Shown here piece by piece: positions 22,026-31,733 of a DNA stretch of 64,000 nt; position 1 is the first letter of the stretch, and each line of letters starts with the position of its first letter. A program made the position numbers and the translations under genes. The notes under the pieces were generated by a model. The model was not told the DNA's origin. It did not search any database and saw only the letters and a list, made by a program, of their open reading frames with translations. Origin of the DNA: Halomonas sp. BDJS001 (GTDB lineage Bacteria > Pseudomonadota > Gammaproteobacteria > Pseudomonadales > Halomonadaceae); contig NZ_CP110535.1 in assembly GCF_026104355.1 (NCBI RefSeq), positions 2,914,001 to 2,978,000 of the forward strand, given 5' to 3'.

Positions 22026-22055
22026 GTTATATTTATCCGTTGACGTTAACGTAAG
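22026..22055 (-). promoter_or_regulatory. Acyl-CoA synthetase promoter with LiuR-like palindrome
   Basis: On the minus strand TTACGT (22049-22054) and TATAAC (22026-22031) are spaced 17 bp. The -35 is overlapped by TTGACGTTAACGTAAG (22040-22055 on the plus strand), whose core ACGTTAACGT is a perfect palindrome. The sequence resembles the operators I recall for LiuR, a MerR-family regulator of branched-chain amino acid and acyl-CoA degradation. Confidence 0.55.
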
Positions 22056-22155
22056 CTAAAAGATAATAGCAACGCTAAAAGTAAACGACGCAGAGAGCAA
22101 GCATAGATATAAGTTGTAGCGTTAGACCATGGTCGAGGCTGCCAGTATCAAGGCG

Positions 22156-22734
22156 TCAGACAGCATTGGGCATAATCATGGCAACCAGTTCGTCAGCGAG
22201 TTCATCAGGCGATCGGGGGCCGCTGGGATCGTACCAACGCACCGTCCAGTTCAGCGCCCCCAGCACAAAGCGCGAGACAAGAAAGCGGTCACCATGAATC
22301 AAGCCTGCTTCCAAAGCATCATCAATAACGGCAACCCACAGCGCCTCATAAGCATCGCGCAAATGGCTCAAATGAGCACTGGCCGCCGGGTCGAGTCGGC
22401 GCCACTCAAAGAGTGCCACCACATGGGCATTGCGGTCGGTAAACAGGGTTTCGAGATGGGCTCGTGCCATGGCGCGCAACCGCACTTCAGGATCGGCGAC
22501 ACACTGATCCAGTGCCTTGCGCGCAATCATCAACGCATTTTGTGTGCCCTCTTCAATGACCGCGGCGAGGATTTCCTGCTTATCTTTAAAATGGTGAAAC
22601 AAGCTACCGGACTTAATACCCATTTCCTGCGCCAGCATACGCACCGTCGTGCGGTCAAAGCCCTCTTGGACAAATAGCTGAGCAGCGAGGCGCGTCAATT
22701 CCTTGCGACGGGGGGATGCATTCATTACATTCAT
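22156..22734 (-). CDS. TetR/AcrR family transcriptional regulator
   Basis: 192 residues if it starts at ATG 22734 (MNVMNASPRRKEL). ATG at 22725 is equally possible and neither has a clear ribosome-binding site. The TetR helix-turn-helix is in LTRLAAQLFVQEGFDRTTVRMLAQEMGIKSGSLFHHFKDKQEIL (about residues 13-55). The C-terminal part is a typical helical ligand domain. The gene is divergent from the thiolase at 22852 and upstream of the acyl-CoA synthetase, so acyl-CoA-responsive control of one or both is likely but inferred. Confidence 0.88.
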   Translation of the reverse strand: MNVMNASPRRKELTRLAAQLFVQEGFDRTTVRMLAQEMGIKSGSLFHHFKDKQEILAAVIEEGTQNALMIARKALDQCVADPEVRLRAMARAHLETLFTDRNAHVVALFEWRRLDPAASAHLSHLRDAYEALWVAVIDDALEAGLIHGDRFLVSRFVLGALNWTVRWYDPSGPRSPDELADELVAMIMPNAV

Positions 22735-22851
22735 GTCATTTACACTAGCGCTTGCTTGGTTACTCTGGAGAGAACCACAGCACTGCCTACGGGTCAACGT
22801 ATCAACTACTACTTGGCATGATAATCACAATAATCCTGAAGGAGATTGGCC

Positions 22852-24039
22852 ATGAGCAACCCAACCGATGTTGTATTTCTCGCCGCTAAACGTACCCCAA
22901 TGGGCGGCATGATGGGCAGCCTTGCGAGCATGACAGCCCCGCAGCTTGGCGCGGTCGCCATCAAAGCGGCCATTGAAGAAGCAGGAATTGACCCAGCCCT
23001 GATCACCGAAGGCATTATGGGCTGTGTACTGCCCGCCGGTGTGAAGCAGGGCCCTGCCCGCCAGGCCATGCGCCAAGCCGGCATTCCGGATGACAATGGC
23101 GCCACTACGATTAACAAGCTATGCGGCTCGGGAATGAAGGCCACGATGCTTGCCCACGACTTAATCAAAGCAGGCAGTGGCGATATTTTGCTGGCGGGTG
23201 GCATGGAGTCCATGTCTAACGCCCCTCATGTGCTTACCAAGGCACGCGGCGGCTACCGGTTGGGCCACGGTGAGCTGAAAGACCATATGTTCTTGGATGG
23301 GCTGGAAGATGCCGAAACGGGCAAACTAATGGGTGTGTTTGCCCAGGATGTGGCGACCCAGCGTGGCTACACTCGGGAGCGTCTGGATGATTTTGCCATT
23401 GCCTCCCTTGAGCGCGCCATGGCCGCCACCAACGCGGGCCACCTAAACGCAGAAATGGCACCGGTAATGGTCTCCTCTCGTCAGGGCGAAACCCTGGTCG
23501 AACACGACGAGCAACCCTTCCAAGCCAAACTCGACAAAATCCGTCAGCTGCGCCCCGCTTTTGCCAAAGACGGTACGATTACCGCTGCCAACGCCAGCTC
23601 AATTTCCGACGGCGCTTCGGCACTTATCCTGGCGAGTCAGCAAGCAGCGGATCAGCACGGTATTGAGCCGCTGGCTCGTATGCTGGGTCACACGACTCAC
23701 TCGCAACACCCTAGCGAGTTCACCATTGCTCCGGTGGGTGCGATTAAAAAGCTAATGAAAAAGCTCGATTGGGGCGTCAACGACGTCGACCTCTTTGAGA
23801 TTAACGAAGCCTTTGCGGTGGTCACCTTGATGGCTATGGATGATTTAGGCCTGCCCCACGACAAGGTGAATGTGTTTGGCGGCGCCTGCGCCCAAGGCCA
23901 CCCGATTGGCTCTACCGGCTCGCGCATTATTGCCACACTGATTCATGCCTTGCGCACTAAAGGCGGCAAGCGCGGTATTGCCAGCTTATGCATAGGCGGC
24001 GGTGAAGCAACGGCAGTGGCCGTGGAGTTAATCGGCTAA
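22852..24039 (+). CDS. Acetyl-CoA C-acyltransferase / acetyltransferase (thiolase)
   Basis: 395 residues from ATG 22852, preceded by AAGGAGA. All thiolase catalytic elements are present: nucleophilic Cys in NKLCGSGMKA, NEAFA in DLFEINEAFAVV, the His in CAQGHPIGSTGSR and the second Cys in SLCIGGGEATA. It cleaves 3-ketoacyl-CoA or condenses two acetyl-CoA. The gene is alone on its strand between the divergent TetR gene and a convergent permease. Whether it is biosynthetic or degradative cannot be told from sequence. Confidence 0.93.
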   Translation: MSNPTDVVFLAAKRTPMGGMMGSLASMTAPQLGAVAIKAAIEEAGIDPALITEGIMGCVLPAGVKQGPARQAMRQAGIPDDNGATTINKLCGSGMKATMLAHDLIKAGSGDILLAGGMESMSNAPHVLTKARGGYRLGHGELKDHMFLDGLEDAETGKLMGVFAQDVATQRGYTRERLDDFAIASLERAMAATNAGHLNAEMAPVMVSSRQGETLVEHDEQPFQAKLDKIRQLRPAFAKDGTITAANASSISDGASALILASQQAADQHGIEPLARMLGHTTHSQHPSEFTIAPVGAIKKLMKKLDWGVNDVDLFEINEAFAVVTLMAMDDLGLPHDKVNVFGGACAQGHPIGSTGSRIIATLIHALRTKGGKRGIASLCIGGGEATAVAVELIG

Positions 24040-24074
24040 TCGCGGTGTGTAAAAATAGACCCTCTTTGGCAGTC

Positions 24075-24101
24075 GCCCTGGCACTCTCACCGAGCCAGGG
24101 C
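24075..24101. terminator. Hairpin between convergent thiolase and permease genes
   Basis: An 8-bp perfect stem (GCCCTGGC with GCCAGGGC) with an 11-nt loop lies between the convergent genes and overlaps the permease stop codon. It lacks a T-run in either direction, so it may act only as a weak terminator or 3' end stabiliser. Confidence 0.35.
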
Positions 24102-25226
24102 ACTTAACCACACTGCGGCAAACAGCCAGCCAAGCCCCAGCATGGGGATCGACCAACGATGAAACTCCATCAACAGACCTGGCTGGCGCGCCAATCGCAG
24201 CGCGATTAAGTTAGCCATTGAGCCCACCACTAAACCAAAACCACCCACGCTGACACCCCAGGCAAGCGGTTGCCACTCACTCTGTTGGGCTAGCAGCAGC
24301 GTCGCGGGCACGTTGGATAAAACCTGTGAAAGCAGCACACCGACACTGGTATCGCCACCTGGCCACTGCTGCATCGCGCCAATCGCCTCCTGCACGACGC
24401 TCAGTTCACCGATCATGCTTAAATTTACAAACATGAGGACAAACACGACCAGCAGCAGCCAATCAATGCTGAACACCGCACGTCGGGCCACGAACAACAT
24501 GCCCAGCAAAACACCTGCCATTGCCTGAGCCGCCCAGCCCATTTCAACTGAGAACAAAAACAGTGGGTAGCCGATTAGCGCTGCCCATAATGTTTTTTGC
24601 AATCGTTCGCTGGGCACTTTTGCCACTGTTTCCAAACGTATAAATGCTTTAGGAAACGCCAAGGGGACGAGCAGCAAGAGCAGTATCATCAACCCCACTC
24701 CAAGTGGCAGCATGGCTAACAGAAACTCACCAAAGCTAGCTCCAGAGCGCTGCCATAAATAGAGGTTTTGTGGATTACCTATCGGACTCAGTGACGACCC
24801 TGCATTCACCGCCAGCGCTTCGAATACAACCAAACGCCCTATCGGTAGTGTTGCCATGCCCGCCAGGCTAAGCGTCAGCGGCACTACTATAAACAGCGCC
24901 ACATCGTTGGTAACGACGGCTGAGAGCAGCCCTGAAAACATGACCAGCCCCACCGCAAGGCGACGCTCGCCAGACAGGTGGGCTAATAACCGCCGCCCCC
25001 AGCAGGCTAAGTAGCCACTCAGCTCTAACGCCCTGCTAAGCACCATCAGCCCCGTCAACACGGCTAGGGTTGTCCAGTGAACCCGGTCAGCCATATCCCA
25101 CAGCGACTGAGGCTTCAGCCAACATAAAACGACCCATATACCACTCATGAAGAGCAGCATAGGGTCGTTTAGAAAACGCTGAAAAAATAAACTGACGGGG
25201 GCCAGTGCCCTCTTTGTTACCAACAC
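24087..25226 (-). CDS. ArsB/NhaD-type (CitMHS) anion or sodium transporter
   Basis: 379 residues, strongly hydrophobic with about ten membrane segments. The two signature hairpins of the ion-transporter superfamily are present: SAVVTNDVALFIVVPLTLSL and AVNAGSSLSPIGNPQNLYLW. These occur in ArsB, NhaD and citrate/H+ symporters, and the substrate cannot be assigned from sequence. It lies 77 bp downstream of the chemoreceptor on the same strand as arsC, so a role in arsenite or other oxyanion export is possible but unproven. Confidence 0.85.
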   Translation of the reverse strand: MLVTKRALAPVSLFFQRFLNDPMLLFMSGIWVVLCWLKPQSLWDMADRVHWTTLAVLTGLMVLSRALELSGYLACWGRRLLAHLSGERRLAVGLVMFSGLLSAVVTNDVALFIVVPLTLSLAGMATLPIGRLVVFEALAVNAGSSLSPIGNPQNLYLWQRSGASFGEFLLAMLPLGVGLMILLLLLVPLAFPKAFIRLETVAKVPSERLQKTLWAALIGYPLFLFSVEMGWAAQAMAGVLLGMLFVARRAVFSIDWLLLVVFVLMFVNLSMIGELSVVQEAIGAMQQWPGGDTSVGVLLSQVLSNVPATLLLAQQSEWQPLAWGVSVGGFGLVVGSMANLIALRLARQPGLLMEFHRWSIPMLGLGWLFAAVWLSALAR

Positions 25227-25303
25227 GCTACATGATGCTCAGAGAAAATCGCATGATAGCGTTGTAAGCCGATGAGTAAAGCTAAATTTCCTAATCCAGA
25301 ACG

Positions 25304-27003
25304 CTAAGCGGAAGCCAATAAACTCGCTTGGCGACGGGATTGCTCATGAAGGTCAGACAAAGGAACGTCTTGATGGCTAAGCTGCTCCCATTCGGGATAG
25401 TCGGCGTCCTTCCCGTGGGCATTCTGTCGGCCTGCTTCACCAGCCTCCTCGACAACTCTAAATTGGCCGGCGTATTCACGCATTTGCAAAGCTTCCTGGG
25501 ACAACACCTCTGCGCTCTGGGCGGCCTGGTTGACTAACCGCATAGTGTCCTGGGTAGTGGTATCGATTTGAGTAACCGCCTGGTTGACCTCCTCAATACC
25601 TCGCCGCTGCTCTTCAGAGGCATGGGTGATTTGCGTCATTAGCGTGTCAACATTCCTCGCTGCTTGCATGATCGCCCGTGTATGTTCACCAGCCTGCTGA
25701 GACAATACGCTACCTTGCTGTACGCTCGCACTCGATGCTTCAATGCGTGAGCGAATATCACTGGCGGCACTGGCACTGCGCGTTGCCAGCGCACGCACCT
25801 CTTTGGCGACCACCGCAAACCCACGCCCGTGTTCACCGGCACGCGCCGCTTCAACCGATGCATTGAGCGCTAAAATATTGGTTTGGAAAGCAATGCTTTC
25901 AATCATGCGAATAATGCTTTGAATCTCTTCGGAGTGGCTATTTATCGCCTCCATGGTAGCGATAAACTGAGTAATTACCTCATCACCCTGCTGTGCTTTT
26001 TGGGACACATCTGCCGTTGACTGGTTAACGTGGGCCGCACTTTCCGCGTTCTGGTTCACCGTGGCGGTGAGCTGCTCCAAGCTCGCCGCCATTTGCTGCA
26101 AGGCCGAAACCTGAGTGTCGGTTTGGCTCGCTAACAGCTGGTTCTGCTCGGTCATCTCCTGACTATTGCTATATACCTGCTGACTACTTGCATTGAGCCG
26201 ATTGACCGTGGCCGTCAGCGAGTGCTGCATCTTATCCAGCTCACTAAACAGCTGACCAATTTCGTTATTTGAGTGCGCTGTTACTGGCGCCGACAGGTCG
26301 CCATTAGCAATGCGCTGGAAGTGCTCAGTGATTTTCTTCAACGGGCGAAGCACGTTTTTACGCACGCCCCATACCACTACCGCCACTACCAGCAACGCAG
26401 TACCCAGCGCCGCAATCACGCCCCAAAAAAGTAGCGATGAAACCTGCTCAAAGCGTATAAGCAAATTGTTACCCCGCTGTGTGGAAGCACTAAAAAAGCC
26501 TCAGCGCTCTCTACAAAGTGCTGGCTACTTTCATCCACCCGCGACTCGCCCGAGAAAAACCCGGATATGTCGCGCTCTTCAAGCATCATCATTTGAAGGT
26601 TGAGATTATTGTTAACGAACGACTGAAAAGTCGACACTAACTGATCGACCAGCGCTTGCTGATCGGCCTCAAAATCATTCGCTGCAAATTGTGAGAAATT
26701 CTCAGACGCCTCATCAAGCAAGCGCTGAGCTTCTTCTATCAAAGGGTCAGGCCGATCAAATGAAGGGGTACGGATTAATTCCGCCGCACGGTTCATCTGT
26801 ATACGAGCACGCAAAAGCTGAGAGTAGGCGCTATCCAGGTTGCTAATTTGCGCCATATCCCTTTCATGCAGCGACGTGAAGGCCTCACGACCAAAATGAT
26901 TGGCGAACAGACCCAGCGCGCCAATAACGACGACCAAGCCACTAAAGGCTAACAGTACCAGCGTCCAGCTCGCTTTAACGCTTAAGTTATTAATCCATTT
27001 CAT
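25304..27003 (-). CDS. Methyl-accepting chemotaxis protein, Tar/Tsr-like sensor, frameshifted
   Basis: Restoring one base in the A6 run at 26492-26497 joins two frames into a 566-residue chemoreceptor. Order: first membrane helix (about 13-34), periplasmic four-helix TarH-type sensor (35-190), second membrane helix, HAMP, then a signalling domain with the conserved hairpin tip around [20 protein letters not shown]. The sensor keeps two arginines matching the amino-acid-binding Arg64/Arg69 of Tar (here R67 and R72 in RARIQMNR). It has no cysteine, so thiol binding of arsenite by the sensor is unlikely. There is no CheR-binding pentapeptide at the end. It starts 24 bp after the arsC stop, so the two are probably co-transcribed. 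Confidence 0.9.
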
Positions 27004-27027
27004 CTCGACCCGCCCCTTTCAGTAAGA

Positions 27028-27441
27028 TTAATCAGAGGTGTGGAGGGGCAGCCAGAGCTGAAGGCGCCGACGAATCTCTAATAACGCCTGCTGATAAGCG
27101 TCTGCCTTGCCAATCAGACGAGGATCACGAATATCCCAGAACAGCACTTCGCCTGCTTTGCCTTGCCAATCGCGACAGGCTTGCTGGGCCTTATCACACA
27201 GTACAATGACAAAGTCGAAGGTCTCGCTTTCAAATTCATCCAACGACTTACTGCGCAGCCCCTCGGTGGGAAGCCCATGTTTGCGCAACGCTTCAAGTGT
27301 CAACGCATGAGGCTCATCGGGTTCAGAACCCGCGCTATACGCTTCAAAGCGATCAGCTGCCATATGGCGAAGCAACGCCTCCCCCATCAGTGAACGTGCA
27401 GAGTTAGCATTGCAGAGGAACAACACGCGGCGCTTCGTCAT
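27028..27441 (-). CDS. arsC: Thioredoxin-type arsenate reductase (low-MW phosphatase fold)
   Basis: 137 residues from ATG 27441. An upstream in-frame start at 27477 adds a weak cysteine-containing leader. The catalytic CX5R loop is LFLCNANSARSLMGE, the phosphatase-fold acid is in WDIRDPRL, and the redox cysteine pair of thioredoxin-coupled enzymes is in VLCDKAQQACRDW. The enzyme reduces arsenate to arsenite in the cytosol, for export by Acr3 or ArsB. It is divergent from arsH, and a candidate operator (27529-27548) lies between the two. Confidence 0.92.
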   Translation of the reverse strand: MTKRRVLFLCNANSARSLMGEALLRHMAADRFEAYSAGSEPDEPHALTLEALRKHGLPTEGLRSKSLDEFESETFDFVIVLCDKAQQACRDWQGKAGEVLFWDIRDPRLIGKADAYQQALLEIRRRLQLWLPLHTSD

Positions 27442-27528
27442 AAATAAACAGCCTCTTATACAGTTAGTGGCTGCCACTCTACGCCGGGTTCATGACGGCA
27501 ATGTTGCAGGCACACAGTTGCCCTAGAA

Positions 27529-27548
27529 ATATACGAAAAAACATATAT
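27529..27548. promoter_or_regulatory. Candidate ArsR-type operator, site 1 (arsC/arsH)
   Basis: ATATACG, six A, CATATAT form an imperfect 7+6+7 inverted repeat in the divergent arsC-arsH promoter region. It is 17/20 identical to the site at 31734-31753 upstream of the GAPDH-arsJ operon. Confidence 0.6.
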
Positions 27549-27561
27549 GATGAGATCATCA
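27548..27561. promoter_or_regulatory. Perfect 6+2+6 palindrome next to site 1
   Basis: TGATGA, GA, TCATCA is a perfect inverted repeat touching the candidate operator, 32 bp before the arsH start codon. It could be a second regulator site. Confidence 0.45.
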
Positions 27562-27592
27562 AGCTAGTACGACATAATCCGAGTAACCCGCG

Positions 27593-28330
27593 ATGACCTC
27601 ACTGACTGATTTTTCCGACCTGAATGATCTGCCTAATATAGACGCTGCACTCTTTGAACCGCCCACCAACGAACGGCTGGGTATTCCACATAGCACTGCA
27701 CACGCACCAAAAATATTGCTGCTATACGGCTCCCTGCGTGAGCGCTCTTTCAGCCGATTAGCGGTTGAGGAAGCCGCACGTTTGCTCAATGCCATGGGCG
27801 CAGAAACAAGAGTCTTTGACCCCAGGGGGCTGCCATTACCGGATGCTGAAGATGCCAGCCACCCCAAAGTCGATGAGCTACGCCAATTGGCCCAATGGGC
27901 AGAAGGGATGGTGTGGTGCTCGCCCGAGCGTCACGGCGCAATGACCGGCATTATGAAGGCGCAAATAGACTGGATACCGCTTGCCTTGGGTGGCGTCCGC
28001 CCTACTCAGGGTAAGACATTGGCAGTCATGCAGGTTTGTGGTGGTTCGCAGTCCTTCAATACGGTCAATCAGCTACGTATTTTGGGGCGTTGGATGCGTA
28101 TGCTGACAATTCCCAATCAGTCCTCGGTACCCAAAGCCTTTATGGAGTTTGATGATAACGACCGGATGAAGCCTTCACCGTTTTATGACCGTATCGTCGA
28201 TGTCATGGAAGAACTAGTGAAATTCACGCTGCTGGTGCGTGACCGCAGCGAACTGCTTACGGATCGTTACTCGGAGCGTAAAGAGAGCGCTGAAGAAGTT
28301 TCAAAACGGGTTAATCAACGCGCTATCTAA
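27593..28330 (+). CDS. arsH: Arsenical resistance protein ArsH (NADPH:FMN oxidoreductase)
   Basis: 245 residues of the flavodoxin-like ArsH family. The FMN-binding loop is in [23 protein letters not shown], and [21 protein letters not shown] and [24 protein letters not shown] are characteristic. ArsH is known to oxidise trivalent methylated and aromatic arsenicals to the less toxic pentavalent forms using NADPH. It is followed after 13 bp by acr3 on the same strand. Confidence 0.95.
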   Translation: MTSLTDFSDLNDLPNIDAALFEPPTNERLGIPHSTAHAPKILLLYGSLRERSFSRLAVEEAARLLNAMGAETRVFDPRGLPLPDAEDASHPKVDELRQLAQWAEGMVWCSPERHGAMTGIMKAQIDWIPLALGGVRPTQGKTLAVMQVCGGSQSFNTVNQLRILGRWMRMLTIPNQSSVPKAFMEFDDNDRMKPSPFYDRIVDVMEELVKFTLLVRDRSELLTDRYSERKESAEEVSKRVNQRAI

Positions 28331-28343
28331 CTAGGAGCTTCAT

Positions 28344-29414
28344 ATGTCAGCACTGCAAGATAACGCATCGCCCTCCACCACCGAAGGTATGGGAGTGTTC
28401 GAGCGCTATCTGTCACTCTGGGTAGCCCTCGCCATTGTGGTAGGCATCTTAGTTGGGCAATTTATCCCGGCGGTACCGGAAACGCTGTCACGCTTTGAAG
28501 TGGCACAGGTGTCGATACCCGTGGCAATACTCATTTGGGCGATGATATTCCCCATGATGGCGCAAATTGACTTCACCGCCTTATTAGGTGTGCGGCGCCA
28601 GCCAAAAGGGTTGATCATCACGACCTCTGTTAACTGGTTGATCAAACCCTTCACTATGTTCGCCATCTCCTGGCTGTTTCTGATGGTGATCTTTCGGCCC
28701 TTCATTCCCGCCGAGTTGGCCAGCCAGTACTTAGCCGGGGCGATTCTGCTCGGCGCCGCGCCGTGTACCGCCATGGTGTTTGTGTGGAGCTACCTGACCC
28801 GTGGCGATGCCGCCTACACCCTGGTGCAAGTCGCTCTCAACGACCTGATCATGCTGTTTGCCTTTGCTCCCATCGTGGTCTTCCTACTGGGAATCTCCAA
28901 TATTCAAGTGCCCTGGGACACCGTCGCCCTGTCCGTGGTGCTGTATATTGTGATTCCTCTGGCAGCGGGTTATATCACCCGGCAAACCCTGATTAAAAAG
29001 CACGGCGCCGAGTGGTACGACAACGTGTTTATGAAGCGCGTTGGCCCGATCACCCCGATTGGCTTGATCATTACTCTGGTACTGCTGTTTGCCTTCCAGG
29101 GCGAGGTCATTCTCAATAATCCGCTGCATATCGTGCTGATCGCGATACCGCTGGTTATTCAGACGTTTCTGATCTTCTTTATTGCCTATGGCTGGGCTCA
29201 AGCCTGGAAGTTGCCGCACAATATTGCCGCCCCGGGGGCGATGATTGGTGCGAGCAATTTCTTTGAGTTAGCCGTCGCGGCAGCGATTGCGCTATTTGGC
29301 TTACAGTCAGGTGCGGCGCTGGCCACGGTAGTGGGCGTATTGGTCGAAGTACCGCTAATGCTGGCGCTGGTAAGAATTGCCAATAAAACCCGCCATCATT
29401 TTCCAGTGTGCTAG
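28344..29414 (+). CDS. acr3: Arsenite efflux permease Acr3
   Basis: 356 residues with about ten membrane segments and an AGGAG site before ATG. The family's conserved cysteine region is GAAPCTAMVFVWSYLTRGDAAYT, followed by QVALNDLIMLFAFAPIV and, near the end, GASNFFELAVAAAIALFG. Acr3 exports As(III) across the inner membrane using the proton motive force. It is co-transcribed with arsH. Its stop is 6 bp from the convergent arsJ stop. Confidence 0.95.
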   Translation: MSALQDNASPSTTEGMGVFERYLSLWVALAIVVGILVGQFIPAVPETLSRFEVAQVSIPVAILIWAMIFPMMAQIDFTALLGVRRQPKGLIITTSVNWLIKPFTMFAISWLFLMVIFRPFIPAELASQYLAGAILLGAAPCTAMVFVWSYLTRGDAAYTLVQVALNDLIMLFAFAPIVVFLLGISNIQVPWDTVALSVVLYIVIPLAAGYITRQTLIKKHGAEWYDNVFMKRVGPITPIGLIITLVLLFAFQGEVILNNPLHIVLIAIPLVIQTFLIFFIAYGWAQAWKLPHNIAAPGAMIGASNFFELAVAAAIALFGLQSGAALATVVGVLVEVPLMLALVRIANKTRHHFPVC

Positions 29415-29420
29415 TGGCTA

Positions 29421-30641
29421 TTAACTTATTAAATCACTACCCCGTGGCAACGCCAGCGCCATCAATGCACTGGAAGCCACTAAGGCAGCCGACACCCACA
29501 GGCAGGCGCTCAGCCCGTAGGCCATATACAGCCAGCCCGACAGCAGCGTGCCCACTAAGCGCCCCATGGCATTGGCCATATAGTAGAAGCCGACGTCCAG
29601 GGAAACGCCGTCGGCACGGGCGTAATGCACAATCAAATAGCTGTGCCAGCTGGAGTTAATCGCGAACAGTACCCCAAAGGCGAGCAGGCCGACGACTAAC
29701 CAACCTACTTGCGCCAAGGGCAGCATCGCCAACACAATCGCCAGCATCGCCAGCGCTGCCGCCCAGCCAGCGGTAAGCGCCCAGGCATCCCCTCTTATCA
29801 GCTGGGTTAGCTTGGGCGCCTGGGTTTGCACTCCACCGTAGCCGATCACCCAGACGGCCAGCAGTCCCCCTACAGTCCAGTGCGTCCAGCCGTGCTGGTC
29901 GTATAAAAACACCGGGAGTGCTACGACAAACCACACATCCCGCGCCGAAAACAGGCAGAAACGCGCCGCGGAGAGCACGTTAATCGCAGGTGATTTTGAG
30001 TAGATTTCAGAGAACTTGGGCTTTACTTTTTGACGGCCTAAATCCGCCTTTAGCCGCAGCAGCGAAAGTAGCAGCACGCCACCCAGCATGACTGCCATGA
30101 CGAACACTGCCGCCTGGAAGCCAATCAAGGTGAGCAGCAGCCCGCCGACAAAAAAGCCCAGCCCCTTTAGCGCATTTTTAGAGCCGGTCAGCATCGCTAC
30201 CCAGCGGTAAAGCGAGCTATTGGCGTTGACGCTCTCCTTGGGTACCAGCACCTTAACGGCGCTTTTTGCGCTCATTTTGTTGAGGTCTTTGGCGATCCCT
30301 GAAAGCGCTTGAGCGGCCATTACCCAGGCAACGGTCAGCAGGCTCGCGGGCACCATCAACATGGCGAGCGCTATAATTTGTAGCCCAAGCCCTACATTCA
30401 TGGTGCGATTGAGGCCCAGTCGCGCGCCCAACCAGCCACCTACCAGATTCGTCACCACGCCAAAGGCTTCGTAAAACAGAAACAGCATGGCGATTTCTAG
30501 TGGCGAGTAACCCAACTGGTGGAAGTGCATCACCACCAGCATGCGCAACGCGCCGTCGGTGATCGTAAACGCCCAGTAGTTGCCGGTAATCAGCATGTAT
30601 TGACGCACCTCGAAAGGTAGCGCCTTCATCCTTGCGAGCAT
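29421..30641 (-). CDS. arsJ: Organoarsenical efflux MFS transporter ArsJ
   Basis: About 406 residues if it starts at ATG 30641, just after the GAPDH stop. ATG 30629 and an upstream start at 30668 are alternatives. It is an MFS protein of about twelve helices, beginning LPFEVRQYMLITGNYWAFTITDGALRMLVVMHFH and containing GIAKDLNKMSAKSAVKVLVP, as I know from ArsJ. ArsJ exports 1-arseno-3-phosphoglycerate made by the partner GAPDH. The product decays outside the cell to arsenate, so the pair removes As(V) without reduction. The adjacent GAPDH gene makes this assignment firm. Confidence 0.92.
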   Translation of the reverse strand: MLARMKALPFEVRQYMLITGNYWAFTITDGALRMLVVMHFHQLGYSPLEIAMLFLFYEAFGVVTNLVGGWLGARLGLNRTMNVGLGLQIIALAMLMVPASLLTVAWVMAAQALSGIAKDLNKMSAKSAVKVLVPKESVNANSSLYRWVAMLTGSKNALKGLGFFVGGLLLTLIGFQAAVFVMAVMLGGVLLLSLLRLKADLGRQKVKPKFSEIYSKSPAINVLSAARFCLFSARDVWFVVALPVFLYDQHGWTHWTVGGLLAVWVIGYGGVQTQAPKLTQLIRGDAWALTAGWAAALAMLAIVLAMLPLAQVGWLVVGLLAFGVLFAINSSWHSYLIVHYARADGVSLDVGFYYMANAMGRLVGTLLSGWLYMAYGLSACLWVSAALVASSALMALALPRGSDLIS

Positions 30642-30645
30642 AGAT

Positions 30646-31677
30646 TCAGCCACGAGCCACCTGCTCACGTCCGACCTTCAGGGCCAGCTCGGCGGTGCGG
30701 TTGGCATAGCCCCATTCATTGTCGTACCAGGCGTAGAGTTTTAGCTGGGTGCCATTGACCACCATGGTGGAGAGCGCATCGATAATCGAGCTGCGGGGGT
30801 CAGTGCGGTAATCGATCGACACCAGCGGGCGCTCTTCATAGCCTAAAATACCGGCAAGCGAACCATCGGCGGCGGCTTTCAATGCAGCATTCACCTCATC
30901 GACGCTCACTTCACGCTCAAGCTCAAACACCATATCGGTAAGCGATGCATTGGCCAGTGGCACCCGTATCGCATGGCCGTTTAGCTTCCCTTCCAGTTCG
31001 GGGAAAATCGCGGTGATGGCTTTCGCCGAGCCCGTTGTGGTGGGAATTAAGCTCATACCGCAGGCGCGGGCACGACGTAGGTCTTTATGCGGTGCGTCGA
31101 GTATCGTTTGAGTATTGGTGATGTCGTGAACCGTGGTCATGGAACCGTGGCGGATACCAAAGGTTTCCTGGATTACTTTAACCACTGGCGCCAAACAGTT
31201 AGTGGTACAGCTAGCAGCGGTGACAACCCGGTGTTGAGCGGGATCATAGAGATGGTCGTTCACCCCCATCACCACATTAAGCACACCCGGGTCTTTTACT
31301 GGCGCACTGACCACTATCCGCCCTACCCCTTGATCAAGGTATGCCTGCAGCTTTTCGGTGGTTTTCATTTTGCCCGAGCACTCGACCACTACATCGCAGC
31401 CTGACCAATCGCTATCGGCAATTGCTTTATTGGCGCTGAAGGCGATGGATTGGTCATCGATAACAATAGCGTTATCCGTTGCTTCAATACCTTTCCCTGG
31501 TGACCAGTGCCCGTGCACCGAATCAAACTCCAGCAGGTGGGCAAAGGTGGCCGCATCGCCGCCGGGGTCATTGATACGCGCCAGTTCCACGTCACCTGCG
31601 GCCACCTTTACCCACAGGCTGCGCAGTGCTAAGCGACCAATGCGTCCAAAACCGTTGATACCGATACGTAGTGCCAC
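30646..31677 (-). CDS. Glyceraldehyde-3-phosphate dehydrogenase of the ArsJ arsenate-resistance pair
   Basis: 343 residues from a GTG at 31677 with AGGAGG 6-11 bp upstream, in good position. A longer frame reaches 31737 without a site. NAD-binding [13 protein letters not shown] is at the N-terminus and the catalytic Cys is in [36 protein letters not shown] and [14 protein letters not shown] are typical. Using arsenate in place of phosphate, the enzyme makes 1-arseno-3-phosphoglycerate, the ArsJ substrate. It sits immediately upstream of arsJ. The upstream site at 31734-31753 suggests arsenic control. Confidence 0.93.
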   Translation of the reverse strand: MALRIGINGFGRIGRLALRSLWVKVAAGDVELARINDPGGDAATFAHLLEFDSVHGHWSPGKGIEATDNAIVIDDQSIAFSANKAIADSDWSGCDVVVECSGKMKTTEKLQAYLDQGVGRIVVSAPVKDPGVLNVVMGVNDHLYDPAQHRVVTAASCTTNCLAPVVKVIQETFGIRHGSMTTVHDITNTQTILDAPHKDLRRARACGMSLIPTTTGSAKAITAIFPELEGKLNGHAIRVPLANASLTDMVFELEREVSVDEVNAALKAAADGSLAGILGYEERPLVSIDYRTDPRSSIIDALSTMVVNGTQLKLYAWYDNEWGYANRTAELALKVGREQVARG

Positions 31678-31733
31678 GGGAGCCTCCTGAGCTAACTGAT
31701 TTAAGCCATTTATTACGGGAAAGCATAACGGCC

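Noticed and set aside
25304..27003. Direct arsenite sensing by the chemoreceptor
   Set aside because: The periplasmic domain contains no cysteine, and its ligand region resembles the Tar/Tsr amino-acid site.
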